Of a DNA stretch of 64,000 bases, positions 26,596 to 42,707 are shown piece by piece. A program made the translations under genes and the position numbers. The DNA comes from Rothia aeria (GTDB lineage Bacteria > Actinomycetota > Actinomycetes > Actinomycetales > Micrococcaceae): contig AP017895.1 of assembly GCA_002355935.1 (NCBI GenBank), forward strand, positions 1,178,001 to 1,242,000, written 5' to 3'. The notes under the pieces were generated by a model. That model saw only the letters and a program-made list of their open reading frames with translations. It searched no databases and was not told the origin of the DNA. Within the stretch, counting starts at the first letter, position 1. Each line of letters starts with the position of its first letter.

Positions 26596-28899
26596 TTGTC
26601 CGCAGATGACCAGCAGTACGCGAATGTAGAAGAGGCGGAACGCCGCAGGGAGCGGGTTTTCGCGGAGCAGCTCAACCTTGAGCGTGACTATGTTTCACGC
26701 CTGTATTCTCGTCTTGATACTTTGCGGCAAGAGACTGAGCAGAAGCTCGCGCAGGTGCGGAAAAACCAGGCAGTGGGTGGGCACCAGAACCGGTCGGAAC
26801 GGGACTCATTTGCGGCCCACTATGAGGACCGTCTAGCGCAGCTTAACGCGGTAGATGCGCGGTTGGCGTTTGGTCGTTTAGATATGAGCCGCGGGGGCGA
26901 GGATGTGACCCGCTATATTGGGCGGCTGGGGATTACTGATGAGCAGCAGAACCGCCTGTTAATGGATTGGCGTGCCCCGGAAGCGGGAACTTTTTACCAG
27001 GCAACAGCGTTCACACCAATGGGGGTGCGTCGTCGTCGCCATCTCATGCTTGAAGGCCGCACCGTGGTGAACCTTGAAGATGAAGTATTTGACCCAGCCA
27101 TGCTGCAGGATTCAGGTGAGTTACATGGCGAGGGTGCACTGCTGGCTGCGCTCAATCAGAAGCGTACGGGGCGCATGAATGATATTGTGGCGACTATTCA
27201 GGCTGAGCAGGATGCGATTATCCGCTCGGACCTGGCGGGCGTGCGCGTGGTGCAGGGCGGGCCGGGAACAGGTAAAACGGCAGTTGCTCTGCATCGTGCC
27301 GCATACCTGCTATACACGAATCGTGAGCGTCTCGCTAAGGCAGGCGTGCTGGTAGTGGGCCCCTCGAATTCGTTTATGTGGTATATCGAACGTGTGCTGC
27401 CTTCCTTGGGGGAGACAGGCGTGGTGATGGCATCGTTGGCGACCTTGTACCCGGGCTTACAGGCTGTGGCCGAGAAGAGCCGTAAAGCTGCTGCTTTAAA
27501 AGGTGAGCTGCGTATGGTGAAAGTGATTGAGCGTGCGGTTGCTGATCGGCAGAAGGTGCCGCAAGAGGCGCAGCAGCTTAACGTTGAGGGTACTGATGTT
27601 GAGCTGACTCCTGAGATGGTGCGTTCTGCCCGTGCTCGGGCTAGGGCCACAGGTAAGCCGCATAATGAGGCACGTGAGACATTCGTAAAAATACTGCTTC
27701 GTGAGCTGACCACTGCATTGGATGAGCAGTTGAATAAGGCGGCGGGCAGGGTAGTGGAACGCCCATATTTGCAGGATGATGTGCGCGGCAGTTTGGATGT
27801 GCGCCGTGCCCTTAATCTGGCGTGGATGCCGCTTTCTCCCGAAACGTTGGTGCGTTCTCTTTTTTCGAAACAGCACTATCTGATATCTGCGACACCTGAT
27901 TTTACGGAACAGGAGCGGGCCCTTCTAGCACGTGAGGCTGATGCTCCTTTCACCGAGGCGGATGTGCCGCTGCTGGATGAAGCAGCCGAACTGCTGGGCG
28001 ATTTTTCGAAGGTGACAGGCGCAGCGGCGGCGGCTCGCGCGGCGGCTGAGCATCAGGCGAACCTGGAGAACGCCGCTAAGGCACTGGAGAATGTGCATCA
28101 GTCTCTTGCCGATGTCGGGGCTGACGGAGTGGTCACTGCGGAGCAGATTGCAGCGATGAATGAGACTGTGCGTGAGCGCATGACAGCTGCGGCTGCGGCC
28201 CAATCTGATCGTACGTGGGCGTATGGGCATATTGTGGTGGATGAGGCTCAGGAACTTTCACCCATGCAGTGGCGTCTGCTAATGCGCCGGTGCCCCATGA
28301 AGTCTTTGACGGTAGTGGGGGATATTGCTCAGGCTTCTTCAGCAGCCGCGGCTTCTTCCTGGGAACAGGCACTTGAGCCATTTGTGGGGGAGCGTTTTAC
28401 GCTTGATGAGCTGACGATTAACTACCGCACCCCGGCACAGATTTCTGATGCTGCTGTTGCTGTGGCCCGATCGGCTGGTTATGAGGTGTCAGCCCCGCGT
28501 GCAGTGCGTCAGGGTGACTGGGGGCCGCAGGTTCACCATGTTCCTGCGGAGCGTGTGGTGGCTGAGACGGTGTCTGTTGTGAACCGCGAGGTTGAGCACA
28601 GCGGCGGGGCACTGATTGGGGTTATCTGCCCACCAGATGAGTATATTGCGGTGGCACAGGCTGTGGGGCGGGCACACGCCGGGCGTACCGGTACCGCGCA
28701 GGACGCTCTTGAGAATCAGGTTCTAGTGCTCACCCCGTGGGAGGCAAAGGGGCTTGAATTTGATGTTGTGGTTATTGTTGAGCCGCAGCGTCTTATTGAT
28801 GATGCGCTCGGGGCTGTGGGGGATTTATATGTGTCGATGACTCGGCCCACTCAGCGTTTGCATCTGGTAGGTGATCGTATGCCTGAGGGGCTTGAATAG
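26596..28899 (+). CDS. helD: HelD-like UvrD/Rep-family helicase
   Basis: 767 residues from TTG 26596 with AAGGAG six bases upstream. An N-terminal coiled coil (EEAERRRERVFAEQLNLERD) precedes a superfamily 1 motor: Walker A GGPGTGKTAVALHR, Walker B VVDEAQELSP, and the last motif LTPWEAKGLEFDVVVIVEP. Coiled coil plus SF1 motor without standard UvrD 2B architecture fits HelD, which releases stalled RNA polymerase and in actinobacteria can affect rifamycin tolerance. The exact role is inferred. Downstream of the TAG the same frame stays open 42 more codons. Confidence 0.88.
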   Translation: MSADDQQYANVEEAERRRERVFAEQLNLERDYVSRLYSRLDTLRQETEQKLAQVRKNQAVGGHQNRSERDSFAAHYEDRLAQLNAVDARLAFGRLDMSRGGEDVTRYIGRLGITDEQQNRLLMDWRAPEAGTFYQATAFTPMGVRRRRHLMLEGRTVVNLEDEVFDPAMLQDSGELHGEGALLAALNQKRTGRMNDIVATIQAEQDAIIRSDLAGVRVVQGGPGTGKTAVALHRAAYLLYTNRERLAKAGVLVVGPSNSFMWYIERVLPSLGETGVVMASLATLYPGLQAVAEKSRKAAALKGELRMVKVIERAVADRQKVPQEAQQLNVEGTDVELTPEMVRSARARARATGKPHNEARETFVKILLRELTTALDEQLNKAAGRVVERPYLQDDVRGSLDVRRALNLAWMPLSPETLVRSLFSKQHYLISATPDFTEQERALLAREADAPFTEADVPLLDEAAELLGDFSKVTGAAAAARAAAEHQANLENAAKALENVHQSLADVGADGVVTAEQIAAMNETVRERMTAAAAAQSDRTWAYGHIVVDEAQELSPMQWRLLMRRCPMKSLTVVGDIAQASSAAAASSWEQALEPFVGERFTLDELTINYRTPAQISDAAVAVARSAGYEVSAPRAVRQGDWGPQVHHVPAERVVAETVSVVNREVEHSGGALIGVICPPDEYIAVAQAVGRAHAGRTGTAQDALENQVLVLTPWEAKGLEFDVVVIVEPQRLIDDALGAVGDLYVSMTRPTQRLHLVGDRMPEGLE

Positions 28900-29082
28900 A
28901 ACCCGCTTGGGTCTGAACTGCTTAAAAGTCTGCGCGTAGCAGCAGCTGTGAGGCTGGGTAAGCGGGATGTTGAGAAAGCGCGTGCTCGGTTGCTACCTGC
29001 TAGGCTTAACCCTGTGTAAATCCTCTTGTGTTGCATCCGCTACCTGCGGCACGCAACCTCGACCCGTATGAAACGGAGAACC

Positions 29083-30386
29083 ATGTCTGCCGACATCCTC
29101 AATGCGCAGCATAATGACGATACTTTTGAGAACATTTGGCAGGAGCTCAAGTGGCGCGGTCTTGTGCACGTGAGCACTGATGAGGAGGCGCTGGAGAAAG
29201 CGCTGAGCAGCGAGACTGTAACGTTCTATACCGGTTACGATCCTACCGCCGCGTCTTTGCATCTGGGGCACCTCGTGCAGCTATTGGTGATGCGTCGTTT
29301 GCAGCTTGCCGGGCATAAGCCGATTGGTTTGGTGGGTGGTTTTACGGGATTGATTGGTGATCCTCGTCAGACGTCAGAGCGTGTGCTTAATTCCCGTGAA
29401 GTTGTTGCTGGGTGGGTTGATTCGTTGCGTTCCCAGATTGAGCGGTTTCTCTCGTTTGAGGGAGAGAACGGCGCCCGGATGGTGAATAACTTGGACTGGG
29501 GCGGGCAGCTTTCCGCTATTGATTTCTTGCGTGATGTTGGTAAGCATTTCCGTGTGGGAACTATGGTGAAGAAGGAAATCGTTGCTAAACGCCTGAACTC
29601 AGAAGAGGGTATTTCTTACACCGAGTTTTCATACCAGATTTTGCAGGGGCTGGATTACCTTGAGCTTAATCGTCAGTACGGGTGTGCCCTGCAAACCGGT
29701 GGCTCTGATCAGTGGGGTAATCTCACCAGCGGTACTGAGCTGATTCGTAAGGTTGAGGGTAAAACCGTTCACGCTATTGGAACTCCACTGATTACCAATT
29801 CCGATGGCACGAAGTTTGGTAAGAGCGAAGGCAACGCAATTTGGCTGAATCCTCAGATGTGCTCACCCTATGCCTTCTACCAGTTCTGGCTTAATACCGC
29901 TGATGCTGATGTGGTGGACCGTTTGAAGGTCTTTACTTTCTTGACTCGTGCCGAGATTGGCGAATACGAGCATAAGGTTGAAACGGAAGCGTATAAACGT
30001 GAGGCTCAGAAACGACTCGCCTATGAGGTGACAGCTCTTGTGCATGGTGTTGAGGCTACACATCAGGCTATTGCGGCTTCGGAAGCTCTTTTTGGTAAAG
30101 GTGATTTTGCGGCTTTGGATGAAAGCACTCTTCAAGCGGTGATGAGTGAACTGCCTTCAGTTGAGCTCTCTTCAGATCAGCTGGATTTGATTACGGTGCT
30201 TACGGAGCTTGGTTTTGCTTCTTCCAAATCTGAAGCACGCCGCATTTTGAAAGAAGGCGGCGCCTCGGTTAACGGGGCGAAGGTTCAGGGGAGGGGGCCG
30301 TGATTACAGCTGAGCAGTTGCTTCACGGTAAGTACGCGATTGTGCGTCGTGGTAAGAAAAACCAGGGTGCTATTACGGTCGTATAG
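29083..30386 (+). CDS. tyrS: tyrosine-tRNA ligase, one-base frameshift near the 3' end
   Basis: ATG 29083 behind CGGAGAA. The class I signature is HLGHL and the KMSKS-like loop is KFGKS. The tyrosine pocket YTGYDPTAASLHLGH and the GGSDQWGNLTSG motif are present. One G is missing near 30288; restoring it continues the C-terminal S4 domain (ITAEQLLHGKYAIVRRGKKN) to TAG at 30384-30386, 434 residues. Essential, so the break is an error. Confidence 0.95.
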
Positions 30387-31049
30387 AGATTTTGACTGTA
30401 GACATTGAAGGGGTTTACTGCACAGCTTGTGCAGTAAACCCCCTTCTTTTACTGCCGCGGGTAAAACGTGGGTGAAGACGCCATAGGCGCGAATGCGCTG
30501 CCATACCGGTAATTACCCTTAGGGAAGGGCCCTGCCGCACCCAGATACCAGAGTGCTGAAAAATTTTTGTGAGAATTTTTAACGGTCCAACAGGCCAGCA
30601 GTTCCGCGTGTTTTCAAGGAACTCTGAGGTGTGCGGGCCTCCGTATAGCTTGTTTACCCCCCAATACAGGCATATTTGTGTTGCAGAACACTCTAATCCG
30701 GGTTGCGTGTTGTGTGGGGGGTGTGTATAGTTGTATGAGTCGCCGCGGCGAGGGGCCCTGAAGGGGTGCTGTTGATGTTGTGGTTGGCTCTGAATGATGA
30801 CTGTCTGGGGGCTTCTGCGTGCCTGTTGTGGGTGTGTGGTGGTGTCCTGGGGTGGTGTGTTGTTTGAGAACTCAATAGTGTGCTTTTTGGTTTCGAGCAA
30901 ATTGTTTTTGTTTGGAAATGTGATACCAATTATTTTATTTATTTTTGATTGATGACCGTTTGTGGTTTCAATTGTGTCAGCGTGGATCGTGCACCCCCGT
31001 GTACGGTTTGTGTTGGTGTTTGAGATCGGGTTGTCAGGCTTTTTGTTTT
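30387..31049 (+). promoter_or_regulatory. tyrS terminator, rRNA promoter and leader
   Basis: Terminator first: GAAGGGGTTTACTGCAC (30407-30423) with its complement at 30429-30446 and TTTT. Then an rRNA promoter: TTGCGT (30703-30708), 17 bases, TATAGT (30726-30731). The long leader carries TGTTGTTTGAGAACT at 30858-30872, repeated in the 16S-23S spacer at 32779-32793, probably part of the antitermination or processing region. Open frames in this G/T-rich leader are not genes. Confidence 0.7.
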
Positions 31050-35986
<4,937 letters not shown>

Positions 35987-36080
35987 ATAGTCATTTTTGT
36001 GTGTTTGTGTTCACTGTACAGTTTTGAGGCAACAAACCATTCTTTACGGGGGTAATCCCCGTGAAGGTGTTGTTGTGTGG

Positions 36081-36201
36081 TTTTGCGGTGGTGATAGCCG
36101 GGGGAAACGCTCAGTCTCCTTTTCGAACCTGGTTGCTAAGCCCTGTGGTGTTGATGGTACTGCATCTTGGTGGGTGTGGGAGAGTAGATGGCTGCCGCAA
36201 T
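36081..36201 (+). rRNA. rrf: 5S ribosomal RNA
   Basis: About 121 bases, from the TTTTGCGG stem through GGGGGAAACGCTCAGTC and GATGGTACTGCAT to CCGCAA, matching micrococcal 5S layout. Ends approximate. Confidence 0.88.
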
Positions 36202-36532
36202 TTTTTTGTGAGTGGGGGTCCCCTGTGTGGGGGCCCTCTCTTTTTTGTGCCCCTAAGGGGGTGCGTGTGTGGGGTTTTGGTTTTAGTGGGGGTGTGCTGC
36301 GTGTGTGGGGGTGTTTGGGGTCTACACAAAAAAGCCAGAGCATTTTTGTTGTTCAGTGCTTGAACCATACTATGCACTAGGCAGCCCGAGTAGGTTGTTG
36401 ACGGGGTATATCTCGAAGAAGTATTCACCTTATGGGACCTCAGGTGCACATTCACCCAGTCTGTAATAGACTATAACGGAGTAATAGTGCGCCTATAACC
36501 CTGAAATGGCGTATCCCGCCCCAAGGAGCTTC
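36202..36532 (+). terminator. rRNA operon terminator and following spacer
   Basis: A T-run directly after 5S, then a GAGTGGG/CCCTCTC stem ending in TTTTTT near 36242 forms the operon terminator. The following G/T-rich stretch has no gene. A TTGACG -35-like hexamer lies at 36398-36403, a possible start for the next transcript. Confidence 0.55.
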
Positions 36533-37799
36533 ATGTCTGAGAAACCCCGCCGCACATCCAACGCATCTGGCGATAATCGTCCCATGTACAAAGGTAACCG
36601 TACTGAAAAATCACGCGGTAAAAAAGGTGGCTACAAAGGTAAAGGGTTTAAAGACAACCGCCGGGATGGTAAGGGATACGATCGTAATGGAGCCTCCGGC
36701 CGCGGCGATAAAAAATTCAACCGAAATCACCAATCAAGCCAGCGTTCCAGCACTCGCAGGCAGCACAGTTCAGAAGACATGCCTCAAGAAGATGTGCGCA
36801 CTATTGGAGGGCGCGCAGGGTACCGGCCCTCAAAAGCGAAAGCCCCTGAAATTGATAATGATGTTACTGGGCGGGAACTAGATGGGGCCACCAACCGCCA
36901 GCTGCGAGCCCTAGAACCTCGTAACGCCGAAACTGTGGCAAAGCACCTTGTTATGGCCGGGCGCTACCTCGATATTGACCCTCAGTTCGCCCTTGAGCAC
37001 GCTATTGCAGCCTCACGGAGCGCTGGGCGCATCGCCGCAGTACGCGAAGCCGTGGGTGTTACTGCATATGTGGCCGAAGAGTACGAGACCGCGCTGCGGG
37101 AGCTGCGCACCCACCGGCGAATCAGCGGATCCAATGAGCATCTTGCACTGCTGGTCGACTGCGAACGCGCTCTGAATAGGCTCCCTAAAGCACTTGAAAT
37201 GCTTAACGAAGCACAACGCGAAGACCTACCAACAGCGGTACGGGTGGAATTGGCAATCGTCGAATCGGGCATCTACATCGATCAAGGCAAAAATCTCAGG
37301 CCATTGCTGTATTACGTATCCCTCAGCTTGACCCTAAACGTGCCTATCACTATAGCCCCCGCCTATTCACTGCTTATGCGGCTGCCCTCGCTAATGCAGG
37401 GAAAAACAGGAAGCACAGCGGTGGGAACGACTGGCCCACATGGCTGAAGCAGCTCTGGGACAAGGCGACTATGCCGAACCCGAAATTTTCGACATCTATG
37501 GGGAATCGGATCTTCTGGAACCCGAAGAAAACCCCGCAACTGACGAACAACCAGATAGTGTAGAAACCGCTGATCTTTCCGAACAAGAGGAAGCGAAAAC
37601 TACCTCAGAAAATACCGGTGTAAAAGAAACAGAGGCTAGTACTGATGAGCTGCATGGGGAGAATGCCCCAAATGTTGCGGACGAGGAGTCCGAAGAAGAC
37701 AGCATCATTGACGTTGCGGAATCTGCGGAGAACAAGGTAAAGACCAACCAGGATACCCTCAACTCTGTGCGAGCACAGCAACAAACGGAACCTCAGTAA
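36533..37799 (+). CDS. TPR-like protein with basic N- and acidic C-terminus, two one-base frameshifts
   Basis: ATG 36533 after AAGGAG. One A missing near 37291 and one G near 37414; restoring both gives 422 residues. The first 110 residues are Lys/Arg/Gly/Asn-rich and look nucleic-acid binding (KKGGYKGKGFKDNRRDGKGY). The middle is helical repeats of TPR type (AVREAVGVTAYVAEEYETAL, AYHYSPRLFTAYAAALANAG after correction). The last 115 residues are Glu/Asp-rich and disordered. A TPR protein stands here between tyrS and the HAD phosphatase in relatives. Function unknown. Confidence 0.8.
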
Positions 37800-37894
37800 G
37801 AAACCGGCTCTTCAACTAACCCTGCAAAATAGCTGTAGAACCTATCCCCAACCCGCCTACAGTACTCCGGAGGGAAACCCCTGAAAGGTGCACC

Positions 37895-38959
37895 ATGAGT
37901 GAAACCCTGCTCAGCGGCTACGACGCGCTGCTATCTGACCTAGACGGCGTGGTGTACGCTGGTCCTTTCGCCATACCCGGCGCCACCGAAGCGCTCAACC
38001 GTGCCGAAGACAGCGGTACCCCCGTGGTATTCGTGACTAATAATGCATCCCGTTCTGTGGACTCAGTCGCTGAACACCTACGCGAATTAGGCGTGAAAAC
38101 CCGTGCCGACCGTGTGGTCAGCTCCGCTCAAGCTAGTGCAGCTCTTCTCGCGCAGCAGCTACCCGCAGGGGCGAATGTGCTCGTGACAGGCACAGACGCC
38201 CTCGCCAACTGTGTGCGGGAGGCCGGGCTCACCCCCGTACGGTCACAGCACGAAAACCCGGTAGCGGTTGTTCAAGGATTCAACCCACGCCTCATCTGGG
38301 AAGATCTGGCAGAGGCATCCTACACTCTTGTCGACGAACAGGTGCTATGGGTGGCGACTAATACCGATAAAACCATCCCCAAAGAACGCGGCCAAGCGCC
38401 CGGAAACGGGACTCTCGTCGCTGCTGTAGCGACCGCTACAGGACGTACTCCACAGGTGGCGGGTAAGCCTGAGGCAGCAATTTTTGAAACAGCGGCCGCA
38501 TCGGTTAAAGCTCAGAAACCAGTGGTGGTCGGCGACCGGCTTGATACCGATATTCTGGGCGCGAACCGCGCCGGTATGCACGGGGCGATAGTACTCACCG
38601 GGGTACAAACCTACGCCGATGTGATTGCAGCTGTACCTGACCAGCGGCCAGTCTACATCCTGCGCACCCTTGACGACTTCTTTGCTCCCTACCCGAATAT
38701 TGAGGTGGTGTTTGAAGGGTACGAGACCGCAGCCTACGGCCCCCGCTGGCAGGCAAATGTTCGTGGAGAACACATTCAGCTCACGGCCCCTGAAGGATTC
38801 AGCACGACTGCTGCGCATAAAAACTTTGCTGGAAGCGACGATGAAGCAGAAGCCTGGCGTGTAGCATGTGCCGCGTGGTGGGCTGCCCATCCCGATCGGG
38901 GAGGGATGCCCGAAGTACACGGGTTACCCAATGCGAGCGGTTCCGAGGGAGCCTCATGA
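37895..38959 (+). CDS. HAD-superfamily IIA hydrolase (NagD-like phosphatase)
   Basis: 354 residues from ATG 37895. HAD motifs: DALLSDLDGVVYAG (nucleophile Asp), VVFVTNNASR, AGKPEAAIFE (Lys) and VVVGDRLDTDILGANRAGM. Type IIA cap between motifs. Likely a small-molecule phosphatase; in relatives it heads a group with tlyA, nadK and recN. The TGA overlaps the next ATG. An extra C-terminal segment of about 100 residues (PNIEVVFEGYETAAYGPRWQ onward) is specific to this group. Confidence 0.9.
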   Translation: MSETLLSGYDALLSDLDGVVYAGPFAIPGATEALNRAEDSGTPVVFVTNNASRSVDSVAEHLRELGVKTRADRVVSSAQASAALLAQQLPAGANVLVTGTDALANCVREAGLTPVRSQHENPVAVVQGFNPRLIWEDLAEASYTLVDEQVLWVATNTDKTIPKERGQAPGNGTLVAAVATATGRTPQVAGKPEAAIFETAAASVKAQKPVVVGDRLDTDILGANRAGMHGAIVLTGVQTYADVIAAVPDQRPVYILRTLDDFFAPYPNIEVVFEGYETAAYGPRWQANVRGEHIQLTAPEGFSTTAAHKNFAGSDDEAEAWRVACAAWWAAHPDRGGMPEVHGLPNASGSEGAS

Positions 38960-39147
38960 GCGAAAAAAGCACCGGTGCTGAACTAACCCTAGAAAACGGC
39001 CCTGAAACACTGTTGAGTGATGAGGAACGCGCGGAGTATGAAGCCTTCGAAGAGAAGCTGGCCGCAGCACTCGCCCTAGATCCTTTGGAACGCATTAACG
39101 CCTATGGGAAACTCGTGGAAAAACTCACCGCTGAACTCGAAAGCTGA
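38956..39147 (+). CDS. small acidic protein
   Basis: 63 residues from ATG 38956, overlapping the phosphatase stop as ATGA. Mostly helical and acidic (LLSDEERAEYEAFEEKLAAA), ending five bases before tlyA. A small protein of this kind is usual at this place in Micrococcaceae. Function unknown. Confidence 0.75.
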   Translation: MSEKSTGAELTLENGPETLLSDEERAEYEAFEEKLAAALALDPLERINAYGKLVEKLTAELES

Positions 39148-39152
39148 GCAGC

Positions 39153-39890
39153 GTGCGGTTAGACAAGTACCTCGCCCACAACGGGCTAGCAACCTCCCGC
39201 ACACTTGCTGCAAAACTTATTGCTGCCGGTGCTGTGAGCCTCAACGGTAAACCTGTTCGTAAAGCATCCCTGGACGTGACACCAGGCGATAACGTGCAGG
39301 TGCATCGTAGCGAACTCACTGAATATGTAAGCCGGGCGGGGCACAAACTGGCGGGGGCCCTGAATGCATTCCCGCAGGTGCAGGTGAGCGGTAAACGCTG
39401 CTTAGATGCAGGGGCCTCAACCGGTGGATTCACTGATGTACTCTTACGCGCCGGCGCTGCTCACGTTGCCGCAGTAGATGTGGGCCATAATCAGCTGGTG
39501 CAGCAGCTGCGGGATGACGCACGGGTAAGCGTCTATGAAGGGCTGAACGTGCGCTACCTGAAGCCTGCTGATATTGGCGGGCAGGTTGATGTGACAGTTG
39601 GAGACCTGTCGTTTATTTCCCTCACTCTCGTCATGCGCCCCTTAGCGGAGGCAACAGTACCCGGCGGAGACCTGCTGCTAATGGTGAAACCCCAATTTGA
39701 GGTAGGAAAACACCGTATCGGTAAGGGCGGGGTAGTAGTCGACGCGCAGGCCCGTGCGGAGGCTGTGCAGGTTGTGCAGAACTCGGCGCGCGAGTGCGGT
39801 TTAACGGTGCGTGCCACCTCCCCGAGCCCGTTACCCGGGCAGGATGGAAATAAAGAATACTTTCTGTGGTGCACCAAACCGATGCGCTAA
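39153..39890 (+). CDS. tlyA: TlyA-family rRNA 2'-O-methyltransferase
   Basis: 245 residues from GTG 39153. An N-terminal S4 RNA-binding domain (MRLDKYLAHNGLATSRTLAA) is followed by an FtsJ-like methyltransferase: SAM site CLDAGASTGGFTDVLLRAGA, VDVTVGDLSFISLT and MVKPQFEVGK with the catalytic Lys. TlyA methylates 16S and 23S rRNA and its loss gives capreomycin/viomycin resistance in mycobacteria. Slightly shorter than the mycobacterial protein, but all motifs are present. Confidence 0.93.
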   Translation: MRLDKYLAHNGLATSRTLAAKLIAAGAVSLNGKPVRKASLDVTPGDNVQVHRSELTEYVSRAGHKLAGALNAFPQVQVSGKRCLDAGASTGGFTDVLLRAGAAHVAAVDVGHNQLVQQLRDDARVSVYEGLNVRYLKPADIGGQVDVTVGDLSFISLTLVMRPLAEATVPGGDLLLMVKPQFEVGKHRIGKGGVVVDAQARAEAVQVVQNSARECGLTVRATSPSPLPGQDGNKEYFLWCTKPMR

Positions 39891-40002
39891 AAACAACAAC
39901 TCTTATCGAAAAAATTTTCTAGAATTTGTATTCGTATTATTATTTTTTCGGGTAGACTTAGGAAAGATACCGCGCAGGGCAAAATATCTGAAAGGGATGT
40001 AC

Positions 40003-40921
40003 ATGGCAGAGGCAGAAAGCCGTAAAATCCTGGTGTTCGCCCACACCGGACGTAAAGAGGCACGTGAGGCTGCCCGCCAAGCGTGCACACAGCTGTATCG
40101 TGCGGGGCTCACCCCGGTCATGAACCGTTCAGATCTTGAGACCCTTACCGAAAACTGGGCGGATCCCGTGCCCGTGCAAGTGGTACACGAAAGCGTACCG
40201 CTCATTGATATTGAGCTGGGGGTAGTGCTTGGGGGTGACGGGTCGATTCTGCGTGCGGCAGAGATGGTACGCCGCACCACTATTCCGCTGGTCGGGGTGA
40301 ATCTCGGACACGTGGGATTCCTCGCAGAATCTGAAGAAAGCGACCTAGGGGAGACCGTTGAGCGTATCGTAAGCGGAGAGTACACCGTTGAAGAGCGCAT
40401 GGCGATCGAGGTTGAAGTCTGGCATGAGAGCAAACGGGTGCACACCGACTGGGCGTTAAACGAGGTCAGCGTCGAAAAAGGCAACCGCGAAAAAATGATC
40501 GAAGTCATCATTGAAGTGGACCGAAAACCCCTGAGCACCTTCGGATGTGACGGGGTGGTAATGGGCACCCCCACCGGTTCCACCGCGTACGCATTCTCGG
40601 GGGCGGACCTGTTGTCTGGCCGGAGGTAGAAGCAATACTCATGGTGCCGCTTTCAGCACACGCCCTATTCGCCAGGCCACTCGTCGCGGCCCCACCTCAA
40701 TGGTTGCAGTCGAGATGATGCCTGGTAACGGCGCATCCGGGGTGCTGTGGTGCGATGGGCGCCGTACCGTGGATTTACGCCCCGGCTCGCGGATTGAGGT
40801 ACGCAAATCAGAGAAACCGGTGCTGCTGGCCCGTATTCACCCGGCTCCGTTCTCTGAACGGATTGTCCGTAAATTTGAGCTGCCTATCCGCGGCTGGCGT
40901 GGCCCCCAGCATCAAAGCTAA
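40003..40921 (+). CDS. nadK: NAD kinase, two one-base frameshifts
   Basis: Phosphorylates NAD to NADP. ATG 40003 behind AAAGGG. The GGDGS motif ([14 protein letters not shown]), [10 protein letters not shown] and the NE motif ([10 protein letters not shown]) are present, followed by [17 protein letters not shown]. As read the frame stops at 40629 because one G is missing near 40600; one C is missing near 40693. Restored, the protein continues through [19 protein letters not shown] to [10 protein letters not shown], 306 residues. Essential gene, so the breaks are errors. Confidence 0.95.
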
Positions 40922-41001
40922 ACCCCTCGCTATTTTTACTGTTGCACCCAGCGCCGGAATACCACGGTGAATCCCAGAACCTGAGTAGATGAGGACCTTG
41001 C

Positions 41002-42707
41002 GTGATTGAAGAAATCCATATTCGTGACTTGGGCGTTATCACCGATGCGCGCCTGCCCCTACAGCCCGGGCTGTCAGTACTTACAGGTGAGACAGGGGCC
41101 GGTAAAACGATGGTTGTGACCGCTCTTGGGATGCTTCTCGGCGCCCGAAGCGACGCCTCTAGTGTGCGCAGCGGCGCTAAGAGTGCCCTCGCAGAGGCTG
41201 TGGTGCGCCTTCCCCATAACCACCCGGCCCTTACTCTCGCGCAGGATGCCGGTGGGTCGGTAGAAGAACTTGACGGTGAGCAAAGCGAGCTGCTGCTGGC
41301 GCGCACCGTGAACGCTTCGGGGCGTTCCCGTGCCCATATTGGTGGGTGCTCCGCCCCTATCGGCACCCTTGCAGATATTGGGCACACCCTTGTTGCGGTG
41401 CACGGACAATCCGACCAGCTGCGCCTCAAATCCGCTGCCGCTCAACGGCACGCCCTCGACTCGTATGCAGGCGAGGCCCTCACACGTCTGCTGGGGGAGT
41501 ACCGCACCACCTATGACCGTTACCGCGCTGCCGCTGCCGAGCTTAAAGAAGTACGCGAAAACTCTCGCGCCCGCGCCTTGGAGGCACAAACTCTGCGCGG
41601 GGCGCTCGAGGAAATCGATAGTGTGGACCCGCAGGAGGGTGAAGATACCGCGCTTAAAGCTGAAAGTCTTAAGCTCATGAATGTTGAGGCGCTGCGTATC
41701 GCCGCCGCCACGGCTTCGGGGCGCTGGCAGGCAGCGAATACACTGAAGGGGACGAGACGAACGTGCTGGGTCTGCTTGATACTGCCCGAGGGGCCCTGCA
41801 GCACCAAGCCGAGGCCGACGAAGAATTGGCCTCACTCGCTCACCGTTTGAACGAAGTGCTGATCCTTAGCACCGACATTTCATCTGATCTCGCCTCTTAC
41901 ACGGCCTCCCTCGACGGAGAAAGCCCTGAACGGCTTGCACACGTGCAGAACCGCCTGGCGCAGCTGAAAAACCTCACCCGAAAATACGGTGCAGATATTA
42001 CCGAGGTACTTGACTGGGCGCAGGCATCCCGCGCCCGCCTGAATACTCTTATCGACGACCCCACCCGTCAAGAAAACTTAGAAGCCGAGCTGGTCACTTT
42101 ACGCCAGAAGCTTGGGGAACAGTCGCAGACGCTTCTGGAAGCCCGCCGGGGCGCCGCCCGAACACTGGCCGAGGCTGTCAGCGAAGAACTTACTGCACTC
42201 GCCATGCCCAACGCCTCCCTCATCGTGGAAGTTTCCGAGGCAGAGAAGTTCTCACCCTACGGTAAGGACACCGTCACCTTCATGCTTGCCCCGCACAAAA
42301 ATGCAGCCCCGCGTCCGCTGGGTAAAGGTGCCTCCGGTGGTGAGCTTTCCCGCGTGATGCTGGCCCTTGAGGTGGTGCTGGCTGAGGTGGACCCTGTACC
42401 CACCTTCATCTTTGATGAGGTGGACTCCGGGGTGGGCGGTAAAGCGGCCATTGAAATCGGCAGGCGCCTTGCGATGCTCGCCCAACACGTGCAGGTGCTG
42501 GTGGTAACCCACCTGCCGCAGGTGGCTGCGTTCGCTGACCAGCATATTCTGGTGCTCAAAAACGATGATGCTTCGCTCTCAAAAGTGCAGGTGCTCACCG
42601 ATGAGCAGAGGGTAGTTGAACTTGCCCGGATGCTCGCCGGACACGACCAATCGGAGGCGGCTCAAGAGCACGCCCGCGAACTATTGCACGCTGGTGGTCA
42701 GCTGTAA
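41002..42707 (+). CDS. recN: DNA repair ATPase RecN, one-base frameshift
   Basis: SMC-like ATPase for double-strand-break repair. GTG 41002 with GAGGA six bases upstream. Walker [16 protein letters not shown], signature [17 protein letters not shown] and Walker [14 protein letters not shown] are intact, with coiled coils between. One G is missing near 41743; restoring it gives 568 residues. No LexA box seen upstream. Follows nadK as in many Gram-positive bacteria. Confidence 0.95.

Noticed and set aside
30415-30900. 161-codon minus-strand frame in the rRNA leader
   Set aside because: His/Thr/Pro-rich translation of a G/T-rich leader; no ribosome site and no protein-like pattern.
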